Source: Patescibacteria group bacterium
GTDB taxonomy: Bacteria; Patescibacteriota; Minisyncoccia; Phycocordibacterales; Phycocordibacteraceae
Direction: 5' to 3'
Assembly: GCA_018969385.1 (NCBI GenBank)
Contig: JAGWYL010000007.1
Coordinates: 1-37,997 of the forward strand
Length of the DNA stretch: 37,997 nucleotides
A program made the translations under genes and the position numbers. Positions 9,190 through 18,233 of the stretch are shown here, piece after piece. The notes beneath the pieces were generated by a model that was not told the origin of the DNA, did no database searches, and saw only the letters and a program-made list of their open reading frames with translations. Each line of letters opens with the position of its first letter. The first letter of the stretch is position 1.

Positions 9190-10017
9190 TTACGTAAGAG
9201 CGGCACATGCCTCTTCGAGCGCGCGTCCGGCATCTTCGATGCTCGCCTCGGCATCATCGATGCCGAGCATGAGTCCGATGATGCGCGGCGAAAACTCGAA
9301 ACGAAGCGCGGCGGCGACGTCAAGGATTTCGGCACGCGCCTTCGAATGCGCGCCCCGCGCATTCATGAGCACCTTCGTCTTGCCGAATCCGTTGCTGGAA
9401 AGGTCGTTAAGCGCACTGATGACCTTTCCGCGCATGAGGTACGGGTCGCTGCCCGCGTCGACGACGATGAAGCCGTACGGATTGCCCGCAGACTGCGGGA
9501 AGGCATCCGCGCCTCTTCCGAGCGCGTTCGGCGAGGACAGCGTATCGAGGACGCAGAGCGACTCGACGCGCGTTTCGGGAGCGTACGCGATGCCGACCGG
9601 CCGAAAGCCGTTCGACGCGCGTACGCACGCCTCATGGCCGCGTTCGTCGGCGGGATGGATGACGAAGGTCGTAAGGTCATCCGTCTCGCTGTCCGGCACG
9701 CGCGTCGTTACCGCGAGACCGCACTTCGTGACGTCAATGAGCATCCTTCGTGCCGTCATCGGACCATATGCGGACAAATCAAGCGACATGACCGCAAGAA
9801 CGCGCGGGGCGGCTTGCTTCGCGCAATCCATCAGATGCCGACGAAGCAGGTGCGGTTCGGAATGCGAAGGCGGAAGATCGATGACCAGCGCGAATCTCTC
9901 GCGTTCCTGGCCGCTCACGATCTTCTTGTACTCCTGACAGCGATTCACGTGCTCTTCGTACGCGACACCCTCGAGCTGCACCGTTTGCGGCTTCGGGTAA
10001 GCGCTTTCCATGAACAT
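9190..10017 (-). CDS. Hypothetical protein
   Basis: 275-aa ORF with AAGGAG SD and flanking terminators; no family recognised. Confidence 0.7.
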   Translation of the reverse strand: MFMESAYPKPQTVQLEGVAYEEHVNRCQEYKKIVSGQERERFALVIDLPPSHSEPHLLRRHLMDCAKQAAPRVLAVMSLDLSAYGPMTARRMLIDVTKCGLAVTTRVPDSETDDLTTFVIHPADERGHEACVRASNGFRPVGIAYAPETRVESLCVLDTLSSPNALGRGADAFPQSAGNPYGFIVVDAGSDPYLMRGKVISALNDLSSNGFGKTKVLMNARGAHSKARAEILDVAAALRFEFSPRIIGLMLGIDDAEASIEDAGRALEEACAALT

Positions 10018-10084
10018 GGCTCTCTCCTTGTTGCGATTGTGACAGAACTATTCCGCCCCTCCTCCGTCGCACGCGCGACGGTTG

Positions 10085-10217
10085 AAACGAAACCGGCCCC
10101 TTTCGAGGGCCGGTTCCTGATGCTTAATCTTGGCGGAGTTTACGCAGCAGGAATCGACCCTCGAAGAGGGGTAAACCACGCAAAATAGAAATTCCGTGCG
10201 TTTCGCTGCATGATGGG
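10085..10217 (-). ncRNA. Candidate small structured RNA or long leader ending in a terminator
   Basis: Minus-strand TAGTAT (10224-10229), then hairpin CCCTC-TTCG-AGGG, GTTTAC/GTAAAC pairing, then AACCGGCCC..GGGCCGGTT plus T-rich tail (10085-10115); no convincing ORF. Confidence 0.4.
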
Positions 10218-10274
10218 GGAACGATACTACGTTTTCCGCGCCCGCGCAAGTCCGGATGTGGATTGGGCCGCCGA

Positions 10275-10799
10275 TCACTCGGCGGCCCAACTGCAGCTCT
10301 CACAGAAATAGAACGATGCGTATCCGTCGGAGTGGAGGAACTTGAAGCGGTTGCGTTCAAGCACTTTCTCGCTCGCGACGTTCCCGACCCGCACGGTTCC
10401 CTCAAGCGCCTCAAGGCCGAGCCGGATGTGGGCGAACCGGACGAGCGTCCGTACGGCGCGGGTGGCGAGGCCTTCTCCGCGAAACTCCGCGCCGACCCAG
10501 TAGTACACCTGCGCCTGTCCGCCGGTGGTATCGAGTCCCGCCATGCCGGCAAGCGCGTCCCGCTTCCAGATGCCGAACTCGTAGCAGTCCCGGCTCTCGT
10601 GCATCCGGGCGAGGTATTCGCGCGCGCCGCCGAGGTCGCGCACGAACGGGTAGGGCGTCGCGCCGTACCGGGGCAGCATCCGGAGATGTTCCCGGTTCTT
10701 CGCGAGCAGCGTGAGGAAGCGATCCGCTTCCCGAAGACGGTCAAGCTCCCGTAGGAAGACGCTCGGCGCGTCCGTCGCAAGCGTTATGAACGTACCCAT
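10275..10799 (-). CDS. GNAT-family N-acetyltransferase (RimJ/RimL-like)
   Basis: YYWVGAEFRGEGLATRAVRTLVRFAHIRLGLEALEGTVRVGNVASEKVLERNRFKF; GGGAGA SD before MGTF. Confidence 0.85.
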   Translation of the reverse strand: MGTFITLATDAPSVFLRELDRLREADRFLTLLAKNREHLRMLPRYGATPYPFVRDLGGAREYLARMHESRDCYEFGIWKRDALAGMAGLDTTGGQAQVYYWVGAEFRGEGLATRAVRTLVRFAHIRLGLEALEGTVRVGNVASEKVLERNRFKFLHSDGYASFYFCESCSWAAE

Positions 10800-10875
10800 A
10801 GGTGTCTCCCGCATGTACTGAACCTTTCGACGGCTCCGTTTCGGACTCTACGCTGAAATCCGCATTTGTCGAGGA

Positions 10876-10909
10876 ATAAAAATCGGCCGCTCCGAGGTGG
10901 AGCGGCCGA
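10876..10909 (-). terminator. Rho-independent terminator (minus strand)
   Basis: TCGGCCGCT..AGCGGCCGA with A/T run on the minus-strand 3' side. Confidence 0.8.
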
Positions 10910-10935
10910 GCGTTACCGTGACGGGGTGCGGCGCA

Positions 10936-11715
10936 TTATGCCGTCAATGCATCGTGCGCCTCCATGAGTTCCGCTTTGAAGTACGTCGCGAATGCGAGAT
11001 GCATGGCTTCTATCCGCTCCGCCATCGGAAGGTCGTGTACGCCGAGTTTCTTCCAGATGGCGTTCTTCGTCGCGCTTACCGCGTTCGCGGATTTGTATCC
11101 GGTAAGCTTGGCAAGGCGCACGTTGTCATGCACGCCGAGCGCGACGAACGCCGCCAGTCTCCGCGGATGCGGGCTTAGGAGCGAGAGCCGGCTGCTGATG
11201 ACTCTCACGGACCTGTCGTCGCCGTCCGGCTCGGGCTCCTGCGCCGGCGGAAAGGTCACCCGCTCCGCAAGCGCGTGCTTGAGCGCGGCGTTCACGGGCA
11301 CCGGAACCTGCTCCGGTCCTGGCTTCGTCGGCACGTAAGCTTCGCGGATGCGCCGCTCCTGCGGTGCGAACCGCGCGACAAGGTCTTTCGCGATAGCGTC
11401 CGCTTCCGGAATCCGGCCCAGGACTTCAAGTACGAGCGCGCGGTTTTCCGGCGAGAGCGAGAAATTGTATTTCAAGCCAAGCTTCTGACACGCGCTCGTA
11501 AGCGCATCTCGCACCGTTACCATGCTCACGCCGAGCCGCGTCCCGATTTCGATCGGGCTAAGCCCGGAAGCGGCATGGATGAGCAGGTACTCGAATTCGA
11601 ACGAACTCGGCGGAATCGCCCGAGCGCGCAGTTCAAGCTCTTGCACGCGCGCTTCGCGCGACGCTGCGATATGCTTCGTCCTTCCCTCGGGACGACCTGT
11701 GGTGACGTTCAGCAT
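10936..11715 (-). CDS. Protein with two LuxR/sigma4-like HTH units
   Basis: YLLIHAASGLSPIEIGTRLGVSMVTVRDALTSACQKLGLKYN and LAAFVALGVHDNVRLAKLTGYKSANAVSATKNAIWKKLGVHDL. Confidence 0.65.
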   Translation of the reverse strand: MLNVTTGRPEGRTKHIAASREARVQELELRARAIPPSSFEFEYLLIHAASGLSPIEIGTRLGVSMVTVRDALTSACQKLGLKYNFSLSPENRALVLEVLGRIPEADAIAKDLVARFAPQERRIREAYVPTKPGPEQVPVPVNAALKHALAERVTFPPAQEPEPDGDDRSVRVISSRLSLLSPHPRRLAAFVALGVHDNVRLAKLTGYKSANAVSATKNAIWKKLGVHDLPMAERIEAMHLAFATYFKAELMEAHDALTA

Positions 11716-11804
11716 TGAACCGTCCTTTTCTGGTTTCTCCGGACCTTCCTGACAAACTTCCGGTCCGCGTAAACTCTACTCGTCCGCGGGCGCCGCGTCC
11801 AGCA

Positions 11805-11834
11805 TAAAAAACGACCGCTCCCAGGGGAGCGGTC
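11805..11834 (-). terminator. Rho-independent terminator (minus strand)
   Basis: GACCGCTCC..GGAGCGGTC with A-run (T-run on minus). Confidence 0.8.
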
Positions 11835-11863
11835 AAGTTCGGAAGGAGGCCTACGCGTAGCGC

Positions 11864-13582
11864 CTACTTCCTTCTCGTGAAGAACAGCTGCGTGATGATG
11901 CGCCCGTCCGCCAGAACGAAGGCGAGCCCGGTGGGGGACGGGCGATACCCGAGCCGCACGAGCTCCCGCCATTCCTCTTCGTCGAACGCCGGCGGATTTC
12001 CCGCGCTAAAGACCATGCGCGGCGCTTCATCCTTGATGTCGGGAGGAAGCGTGAACGCTACGGCGGGGTTCCTCGGAATGTCACGGCCCTGAAGCGGCGC
12101 CATGCACGGTTCCTCGGGTTCGCGCCGTGAGGGCGCGAATGATTCCGGAACGGCACGCGCGTCGTGTCCGTTCGGCTTTTGCGCCAGCGCCTCATCCTCG
12201 CCGTCATCCTCATCCGGAGCCTCGGCGGGAACGATCCTTTCCGCGCAAAGCATGAGCGCCGCGCCGATGGTCGCGGCGGCGACGTTCGGCCGATACTTCT
12301 CCCTCTGCAGCCCGAGCCTGTTAAGCGCGCGGGTCGCTTTCGCATCCGCCGCCATCGTGCTCGAATATCCGAGCGCATCGCGAAGCGCGTCGCCCGAGAG
12401 ACCTTGGACGATGAGCGGCAGGACTTTCTGCTGCGCAGGCGGCAATGCGGGAATCCGCGCGGCCGCCATGCGTACGAGCGCTTCGTCGGGAATGAAAGCA
12501 TCCGCGGACGAGCCGGCCCCGTCCGTTTTCGGAGTCGGAGCCGACGCGTCTTCTGGCGCCATCGTATCCGGATGCTCGGCAACGAGGAGCGCTCCGCGAA
12601 GGATGGGAAGACGCTCGTTCGGAGCCAGATGCTTCAAGCCGAGCTTCCCGAACAGCTCCACTTTCCGGACGCCGACATTCTTGTAACTCATCCAACCGAG
12701 GCGCTCCGCCGTCTGCCTATCCGACCCGCCGTGCGAAACGGCCACGGCAAGCTTGCGTAGGAGCTCCGGAAGCGTTCCGATACGTCTCGCGGTCTCGCGG
12801 ACGAACGGGGAAGGGGGCGACCCGATAGCGGCGTCGTCCGGCTTGCCCGGAACTTCAGCTTCGCCGGTCTCTTCGCCGGATTCCGCTGTCGTCTCGTCCG
12901 TGGCCTCGTCGGCCGCTTCTTCGTCGGGTTCGGTCGGGTTCGATGCCGGACCCGCAAGCGGTACGACTTCGCTCTTCGCGTCGTCATCGTGCGTAGCGGG
13001 CTTTGCGACGATCATCGGCGGTTCGTCCTGCGGCATCGTCCGGAATACCGCCGCAGTGCGCACCCGGTCATCTTTCGAGACCGGAAGCGGGAACCCGAGA
13101 TGGTCGAACGCCTGGAGGAGGAGCTGCTGGTCGGCGCGCGTGAACGCGTCGTCCGTTCCTTCCGTCCACTGGCGGAGTATGCGAAGCATGCGCGCGTCCG
13201 TGATGTTCCCGATACGCGTTGCAAGTTCGCGAAGCTTGCGCTCCCCGACGCTTTCGGCCGGGTCGCCCGCTTTCGCTTGCCGGTCTTCCGGCAGGCTGCG
13301 GAACGCTTCGAGAAGCTTCCGCTTGTCATGTTCGTTCGGCGGCATCCGGATTTCGCAGTTCTCAAGCGAACGGCGCAACATCCCGAGGACGTCCTGGCGC
13401 GTCTTCGACACGTCAAGGGCGATATCGTCCGGGGGCATGCCGTTCAGGAATCTCCCGAGTACCGACAAGGTCACGTTCCCTTGCTTCTCGAGGATACTCG
13501 CCAGCTTGGCGATATGGGCTTCACGGCTCATGCGTCCGTCGGCAGTGCCGGACAAAGACGCATGTCCACTGGTCATTGGCAT
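11864..13582 (-). CDS. Large protein with several LuxR/sigma4-like HTH units
   Basis: KLAVAVSHGGSDRQTAERLGWMSYKNVGVRKVELFGKLGLKHL and VLPLIVQGLSGDALRDALGYSSTMAADAKATRALNRLGLQ; AAGGAGG SD before MPMTSG at 13582. Confidence 0.65.
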   Translation of the reverse strand: MPMTSGHASLSGTADGRMSREAHIAKLASILEKQGNVTLSVLGRFLNGMPPDDIALDVSKTRQDVLGMLRRSLENCEIRMPPNEHDKRKLLEAFRSLPEDRQAKAGDPAESVGERKLRELATRIGNITDARMLRILRQWTEGTDDAFTRADQQLLLQAFDHLGFPLPVSKDDRVRTAAVFRTMPQDEPPMIVAKPATHDDDAKSEVVPLAGPASNPTEPDEEAADEATDETTAESGEETGEAEVPGKPDDAAIGSPPSPFVRETARRIGTLPELLRKLAVAVSHGGSDRQTAERLGWMSYKNVGVRKVELFGKLGLKHLAPNERLPILRGALLVAEHPDTMAPEDASAPTPKTDGAGSSADAFIPDEALVRMAAARIPALPPAQQKVLPLIVQGLSGDALRDALGYSSTMAADAKATRALNRLGLQREKYRPNVAAATIGAALMLCAERIVPAEAPDEDDGEDEALAQKPNGHDARAVPESFAPSRREPEEPCMAPLQGRDIPRNPAVAFTLPPDIKDEAPRMVFSAGNPPAFDEEEWRELVRLGYRPSPTGLAFVLADGRIITQLFFTRRK

Positions 13583-13703
13583 GACTACGAGGCCTCCTTG
13601 GCCGGTTTGTGTTTCTTGTGTCACGCACTATGGGGCCGTAAAGAACGCACGACCTGGCGGAACTGTACTCGCCTTGGGGGAGGGGAGCAAGGGAAGCGGC
13701 CAT

Positions 13704-13826
13704 AGAACTCATTTCAAAACCTCCGGCCCGGAGCGGTCTTTCAAACCGCATGCTGTCGGAGCAGGTTTTCAGACATGTTCTGGGCTTCTGAACCGCGCAT
13801 CCCGAGCCGGTTTTGAAATGAGTTCT
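13704..13826. repeat. Palindromic dispersed element, copy 2 (18-bp perfect terminal inverted repeats, degenerate interior)
   Basis: AGAACTCATTTCAAAACC at both ends inverted; CCTCCGGC and CCGAGCCGG flanks shared with copies 1 and 3. Confidence 0.85.
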
Positions 13827-13844
13827 GCACAGCCCCCGCTCGAC

Positions 13845-13869
13845 AGGTGAACCCTAGTTCACCTATACT
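13845..13869 (+). promoter_or_regulatory. LexA/SOS box overlapping the lexA core promoter
   Basis: AGGTGAAC-CCTA-GTTCACCT palindrome contains the Bacillus-type GAAC-N4-GTTC core; TATACT -10 at 13864-13869. Confidence 0.8.
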
Positions 13870-13875
13870 GGTCCT

Positions 13876-14442
13876 ATGAGCTACGAAGGATACAAGGCGG
13901 GATTGGTGAGCTTTTACAGCCGGCACCGGCGCATGCCGGGATACGTGGAGATGATGGAGTTCACGGGACTGCGCTCGAAGAACGCGGTGTGGAAGTTCAT
14001 CGAGAAGCTCGTCGAGGACGGCGTGGTGGAGAAAGACGCGCGCGGCAAGCTCACGCCGGGCGCGTACCTTTCAGGCGTACGGCTCCTCGGCGTCGTCGAA
14101 GCCGGATTCCCTTCGCCCGCGGAAGAGGAATTGCTGGACGTCATGGACCTTGACGAGTACCTCACGCCGAACAAGGAATCGAGCTACCTCCTCAAGGTGA
14201 AGGGAGACTCCATGATCGATGCCGGCATCCACGCGGGCGACTTGGTGGTGGTGGAGCGGCACGAGACGGCGAAGCCGGGGACTATCGTCATCGCGAACGT
14301 GGACGGCGAGTACACGATGAAATATCTGCGCAAGGAGGGGAACCGGTTCTATCTCGAACCCGCGAACGCGAAGTACAAGAATATCTATCCGCGGAATCTG
14401 CGGGTGGAGGCGGTAGTTACCGCGGTAATCCGCAAATACTGA
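13876..14442 (+). CDS. lexA: LexA-like repressor with S24 autoproteolytic domain
   Basis: EAGFPSP cleavage site, GDSM catalytic Ser, TMKYL catalytic Lys, N-terminal wHTH. Confidence 0.9.
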   Translation: MSYEGYKAGLVSFYSRHRRMPGYVEMMEFTGLRSKNAVWKFIEKLVEDGVVEKDARGKLTPGAYLSGVRLLGVVEAGFPSPAEEELLDVMDLDEYLTPNKESSYLLKVKGDSMIDAGIHAGDLVVVERHETAKPGTIVIANVDGEYTMKYLRKEGNRFYLEPANAKYKNIYPRNLRVEAVVTAVIRKY

Positions 14443-14570
14443 TATGGCGCTCGCTCGGCCTATGCCGGGAAACGGTACGCGTCGGCGCCCCTGCGCGGCG
14501 CTCGCTCGGCATGCGCCTGCGGGAGTGCAGAAATCGGCCCAGCCGCCGATTTCTTATGCTGCGCGTTCGC

Positions 14571-14617
14571 GTTTTGGCATGGCGGCACCGGAATGCCGCG
14601 TAAACGTATGCCAAAAC
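14571..14617. repeat. Nested inverted repeat in the lexA-dinB intergenic region
   Basis: GTTTTGGCAT (14571-14580)/ATGCCAAAAC (14608-14617) enclosing GCGGCA-CCGGAA-TGCCGC. Confidence 0.7.
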
Positions 14618-14675
14618 ACCATGCGCGAACAGCTACGCAACACTCTCCTCGGCGCATGCCTCGCTCACTTCAAAC

Positions 14676-15980
14676 ATGTGGGGACACGCTCGTGATTATC
14701 CGCGCGCTATCTTGCACATCGACGGCGACGCATTCTTCGCCGCGTGCGAAGTGGCGAAGAATCCGAAGCTTCGCGGCAAGCCGGTGGTGACGGGGAAGGA
14801 GCGCGGCATCGTTTCCGCAGCCACGTACGAGGCGAAAGCCAAGGGCGTCATGCGCGGCGTGCCCTTGAAGGACGTCCTCACCTTGTGTCCGGACGCCGTC
14901 ATCCTGCCTTCGGACTATGAGACGTACAGCCTCTACTCGCGCCGCATGTACGAGATAGTCCGGCGCGCGACGCCCGACGTGGAGGAGTACGGCATCGACG
15001 AATGCTTCGCCGACATCACCGGGATGCGCCGCCTGCACCACGGTTCCTACGAAGACATCGCGCAGCGCATCAAGGAAACATTGCATCGCGAACTCGACAT
15101 CACCTTTTCCATCGGCCTCTCCGCGACGAAGACGCTCGCGAAACTCGGTTCGAAGTGGAAGAAGCCGGACGGCTTCACCGCGATACCGCTTTCGGAGGCG
15201 CACGCATTCCTCGCGAAGACGCCGACGGAAAGGGTGTGGGGCATCGGCCCCAACACCGCCGCCTATCTCGGCAAGTACGGCATACGCACGGCGCTCGATT
15301 TCACCCGCAGGGGCGAAGCGTGGATTGCCGCGAACACGCACAAGCCGGTCCGGGAGATATGGCGGGAGCTCCGCGGCGAAGCGGTGCTCGCGCTTACGAC
15401 GGAAGGCCGCGAAACGTATCAGTCCATCCAGAAGACGAAGACCTTCACGCCGGATTCGAGCGACGCCTCGTTCGTCTACGCGCAGCTTTCGAAGAACGCG
15501 GAGAACGCGTGCGGGAAGGCGCGCCGGTGGAATCTTGCCGCGCCGAAAGCCTCGTTCTTCCTCAAGACGAACGGTTTCCGCTACCGCGTGTGCGAGCTTA
15601 CGCTTCCGTGCGCGACGAACGTCCCGCAGGAACTCCTGAGCGAGATAGGGAAGCGGTTTCCGGAGGTCTTCCGCAGGGGCGAGCGGTATCGCGCCACGGG
15701 CGTCACGCTCCTTGACCTGCGGGAGGCGAGCGCCGTGCAGCCGGACCTCTTCACCGCGCCCGAGAGCCGCGATGCGTTCGCGAAAGTGTACGAGCGCGTG
15801 GACGCGCTTGCCGCGCGGTACGGCAAGCATGCGGTGTACCTGGCTTCCAGTTTCCGCGCGATGACGGAACCCGCGCACCGGAGTGCGCGGGGCGATTCGC
15901 CGGAACGCGCGAAGAATCTCCTCCGTGGAGAGACGCGCCGGAAGCGCATAGACATCCCGTACCTCGGCGAGGTCAGCTGA
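14676..15980 (+). CDS. dinB: Y-family DNA polymerase (DinB/UmuC-like, Pol IV)
   Basis: ILHIDGDAFFAACEVAKNPKLRGKPVVTG...YSRRMYEIVRRATPDVEEYGIDECFADITG...TFSIGLSATKTLAKLGSKWKKPDGF. Confidence 0.93.
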   Translation: MWGHARDYPRAILHIDGDAFFAACEVAKNPKLRGKPVVTGKERGIVSAATYEAKAKGVMRGVPLKDVLTLCPDAVILPSDYETYSLYSRRMYEIVRRATPDVEEYGIDECFADITGMRRLHHGSYEDIAQRIKETLHRELDITFSIGLSATKTLAKLGSKWKKPDGFTAIPLSEAHAFLAKTPTERVWGIGPNTAAYLGKYGIRTALDFTRRGEAWIAANTHKPVREIWRELRGEAVLALTTEGRETYQSIQKTKTFTPDSSDASFVYAQLSKNAENACGKARRWNLAAPKASFFLKTNGFRYRVCELTLPCATNVPQELLSEIGKRFPEVFRRGERYRATGVTLLDLREASAVQPDLFTAPESRDAFAKVYERVDALAARYGKHAVYLASSFRAMTEPAHRSARGDSPERAKNLLRGETRRKRIDIPYLGEVS

Positions 15981-16346
15981 ACCGGGCAGATGCGACACGA
16001 TTCCCCCGTCTCGTTCAAAACGAGACTATCCTATATGCATAGACGCTACCGCTTTTGTTCCTGCGCGGCGTCATGTAGAACCCCGGGGTCTGCGCCGTCC
16101 GTCATTTTCGGTCCGTAAAGACGTGCGTGCGGCGGCGGCATGCCGGACCGCGCGTACCGCGAGCGTCTCTCCCGCTCCTACGGATACCGATGATTCCCGC
16201 GATTCTTATCATTGGACGACCGGACTAAGATAAGAATATCGGAGGATAGGGAGACGAGGTCAGGGCACGCGGCTTCCCACGCAGGGAACTTCATGCATCC
16301 TACGCACAACGGGCCCGCATGTGCGCTGGCCCGGACTATTTTCGTA

Positions 16347-17768
16347 TCACCATTGCCGCTGAGATTCCGGTACGGTCACCTCCGACGGAATGCGCACCTC
16401 TTTCGCGCGTTCGTGAAGGTCGATGGGATAGCGGCCCGTGAAGCACGACGTGCAGAAATTGCTTTCCGGAAGGCCGGTGGCGCGGATGAGGCCTTCGTAG
16501 GAAAGGAAGCCGAGGCGCGTGGCGCCGAGGTACGCGCGCATCTCTTCCACGCTCATCTTGGAAGCGAGCAGGTCTTCCTGCTTCGGCGTATCGATGCCGT
16601 AGAAATCCGGATAGCGCACGGGCGGGCATGAGATGAGGAAGTCCACCTCGCGCGCGCCCGCTTCGAAAAGCATCTTCACGATCTGGCGCGAGGTGGTACC
16701 GCGTACGATGGAATCGTCGATGATGATGACGCGCTTTCCCGCAAGGACCTCGGGGAGCGGCGTGAGCTTTATCTTCACGCCCTGTTCGCGAATGTGCTGC
16801 TCGGGCTCGATGAAGGTGCGATGGATGTACCGGTTCTTGATGAGGCCGGTCTCGAACGGGACGCCGGAGGCTTTCGCGTAGCCGAGCGCCACCGGTATGC
16901 CGGTTTCGGGAACGGGGATGACGACATCCGCAGGATACGGGAATTCTTTCGCGAGCTCCTTGCCGAAATTCTCGCGGACGCCGTACACGGATTTTCCGGA
17001 GAGGTGCGAATCCGGCCGCGCGAAGTAGACGAATTCGAATATGTCGAGCTGCTCATGTCCTTCGGCGAGCCGCTCGCTCCGGAGGCCGCCCTCGTCCACG
17101 ATGACCATCTCGCCCGGCGCGACATCGCGCAGGAATTCCGCGCCGATGGGGTGGAACGCGCAGGTCTCCGATGAGAAGACGAAGCCGCCGTTCAGCGTGC
17201 CTACCGAGAGCGGACGGATGCCGTAAGAATCGCGGAGCGCGATGACCTGCGTCTTGTCCATGATGAGGAGCGAGAACGCGCCCGTCATGAGCGGAAAGGC
17301 CGCGGCGACGGCCTCGGGAAGCGTGCGTCCTTCGCGCGCGTAGACGCCTATCGCCTGCAGCATCATTTCCGAATCGGAAAGGAAGCGGACGGAAACGCCC
17401 TTGCTCTTGAGGAACGTCTCAAGCGCGGCCGTGGACGGCAGGTTGCCGTTATGCACGAGCGCGATGCCGAGGTCTTCGAGCACCGCCGGCTGCGCGTGCT
17501 TCACCGTCGAGTTCTTCGACGTGGAGTATCGGTTATGGCCGATGGCCATGTGCCCCACGAGCTTCTGCATGTCTTTTTCCGTGAACGCCTGCGCGACGAG
17601 CCCCATGCGCTTATGGGAATGCATGCGTTCGCCGTCCGAAGAGGCGATGCCGGAACTCTCTTGTCCGCGATGCTGGAGCGCGAAGAGTCCGAAGAAGGCG
17701 AGGCGGCTCGCGTCGAGTCCGCGGCCGAAGACGCCGAAGACGCCGCACTTCTCGCCGAGACGCTCCAT
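16347..17768 (-). CDS. purF: Amidophosphoribosyltransferase
   Basis: CGVFGVF class II glutaminase start, LQHRGQESSGIA, RVIIIDDSIVRGTTSRQIV PRPP motif, four cysteine sites of the Fe-S type (SSETCAF, ISCPPVRYP, CTSC). Confidence 0.95.
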   Translation of the reverse strand: MERLGEKCGVFGVFGRGLDASRLAFFGLFALQHRGQESSGIASSDGERMHSHKRMGLVAQAFTEKDMQKLVGHMAIGHNRYSTSKNSTVKHAQPAVLEDLGIALVHNGNLPSTAALETFLKSKGVSVRFLSDSEMMLQAIGVYAREGRTLPEAVAAAFPLMTGAFSLLIMDKTQVIALRDSYGIRPLSVGTLNGGFVFSSETCAFHPIGAEFLRDVAPGEMVIVDEGGLRSERLAEGHEQLDIFEFVYFARPDSHLSGKSVYGVRENFGKELAKEFPYPADVVIPVPETGIPVALGYAKASGVPFETGLIKNRYIHRTFIEPEQHIREQGVKIKLTPLPEVLAGKRVIIIDDSIVRGTTSRQIVKMLFEAGAREVDFLISCPPVRYPDFYGIDTPKQEDLLASKMSVEEMRAYLGATRLGFLSYEGLIRATGLPESNFCTSCFTGRYPIDLHERAKEVRIPSEVTVPESQRQW

Positions 17769-17804
17769 GATGCCGGCAGTATAGCACCCGTCTCGGCGGG
17801 ACAG

Positions 17805-17833
17805 GAAAAGGCCGCTCGGTGAAGAGCGGCCTT
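17805..17833 (-). terminator. Rho-independent terminator for the 17862 gene
   Basis: AAGGCCGCTC..GAGCGGCCTT with T-run on minus. Confidence 0.75.
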
Positions 17834-17861
17834 CTTTCGATTCAGGATGTGCGGGTCGTTT

Positions 17862-18233
17862 TCAGGACCAGTGGAATCCGCCGTCCGGCGCGAAGACGAG
17901 CGTCTTCGCATCGCGGTCGACGACGATGGCGCCGCCCGCTTCGCGCAGGTTCTTGGCGAGCGACGCCGCCGTGGTGAGCGAGACGGGTTCGCCCGCCACT
18001 TCAGCGCCGTCGCGGTTGAAGCGCACGCGGTGCGTGACGGGCCTTCCGGCTTTCCGCGCGACGAGGAACAGCAGTTCATGCTGCTGCTCCATGAGACTGA
18101 CCTTGATGTCGTCGACCTTGGCGCACAGGTTCGTACTGCGCGCCGAGACGACGACCCCGTTATGAACGAACACGAGCCTTTCGGCGACGAGCGAGCGCGG
18201 TCCCGGGACCGCTCTTATCTGCATCATGTACAC
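17862..18233 (-). CDS. Hypothetical protein
   Basis: 123-aa ORF with GGAGGG SD upstream and terminator downstream. Confidence 0.65.
   Translation of the reverse strand: MYMMQIRAVPGPRSLVAERLVFVHNGVVVSARSTNLCAKVDDIKVSLMEQQHELLFLVARKAGRPVTHRVRFNRDGAEVAGEPVSLTTAASLAKNLREAGGAIVVDRDAKTLVFAPDGGFHWS

Noticed and set aside
14670-15998. 442-aa minus-strand ORF opposite dinB, and similar long mirror ORFs (6572-7654 -, 7831-9105 -, 18283-19470 -)
   Set aside because: Arg-rich, low-information translations antisense to well-supported genes; expected in high-GC DNA
16008-16250. T-arm-like TCTCG-TTCAAAA-CGAGA plus CTATCCT/AGGATAG, suggesting a tRNA or permuted tmRNA
   Set aside because: No CCA end, no G3-U70-type acceptor, no tag ORF or complete cloverleaf
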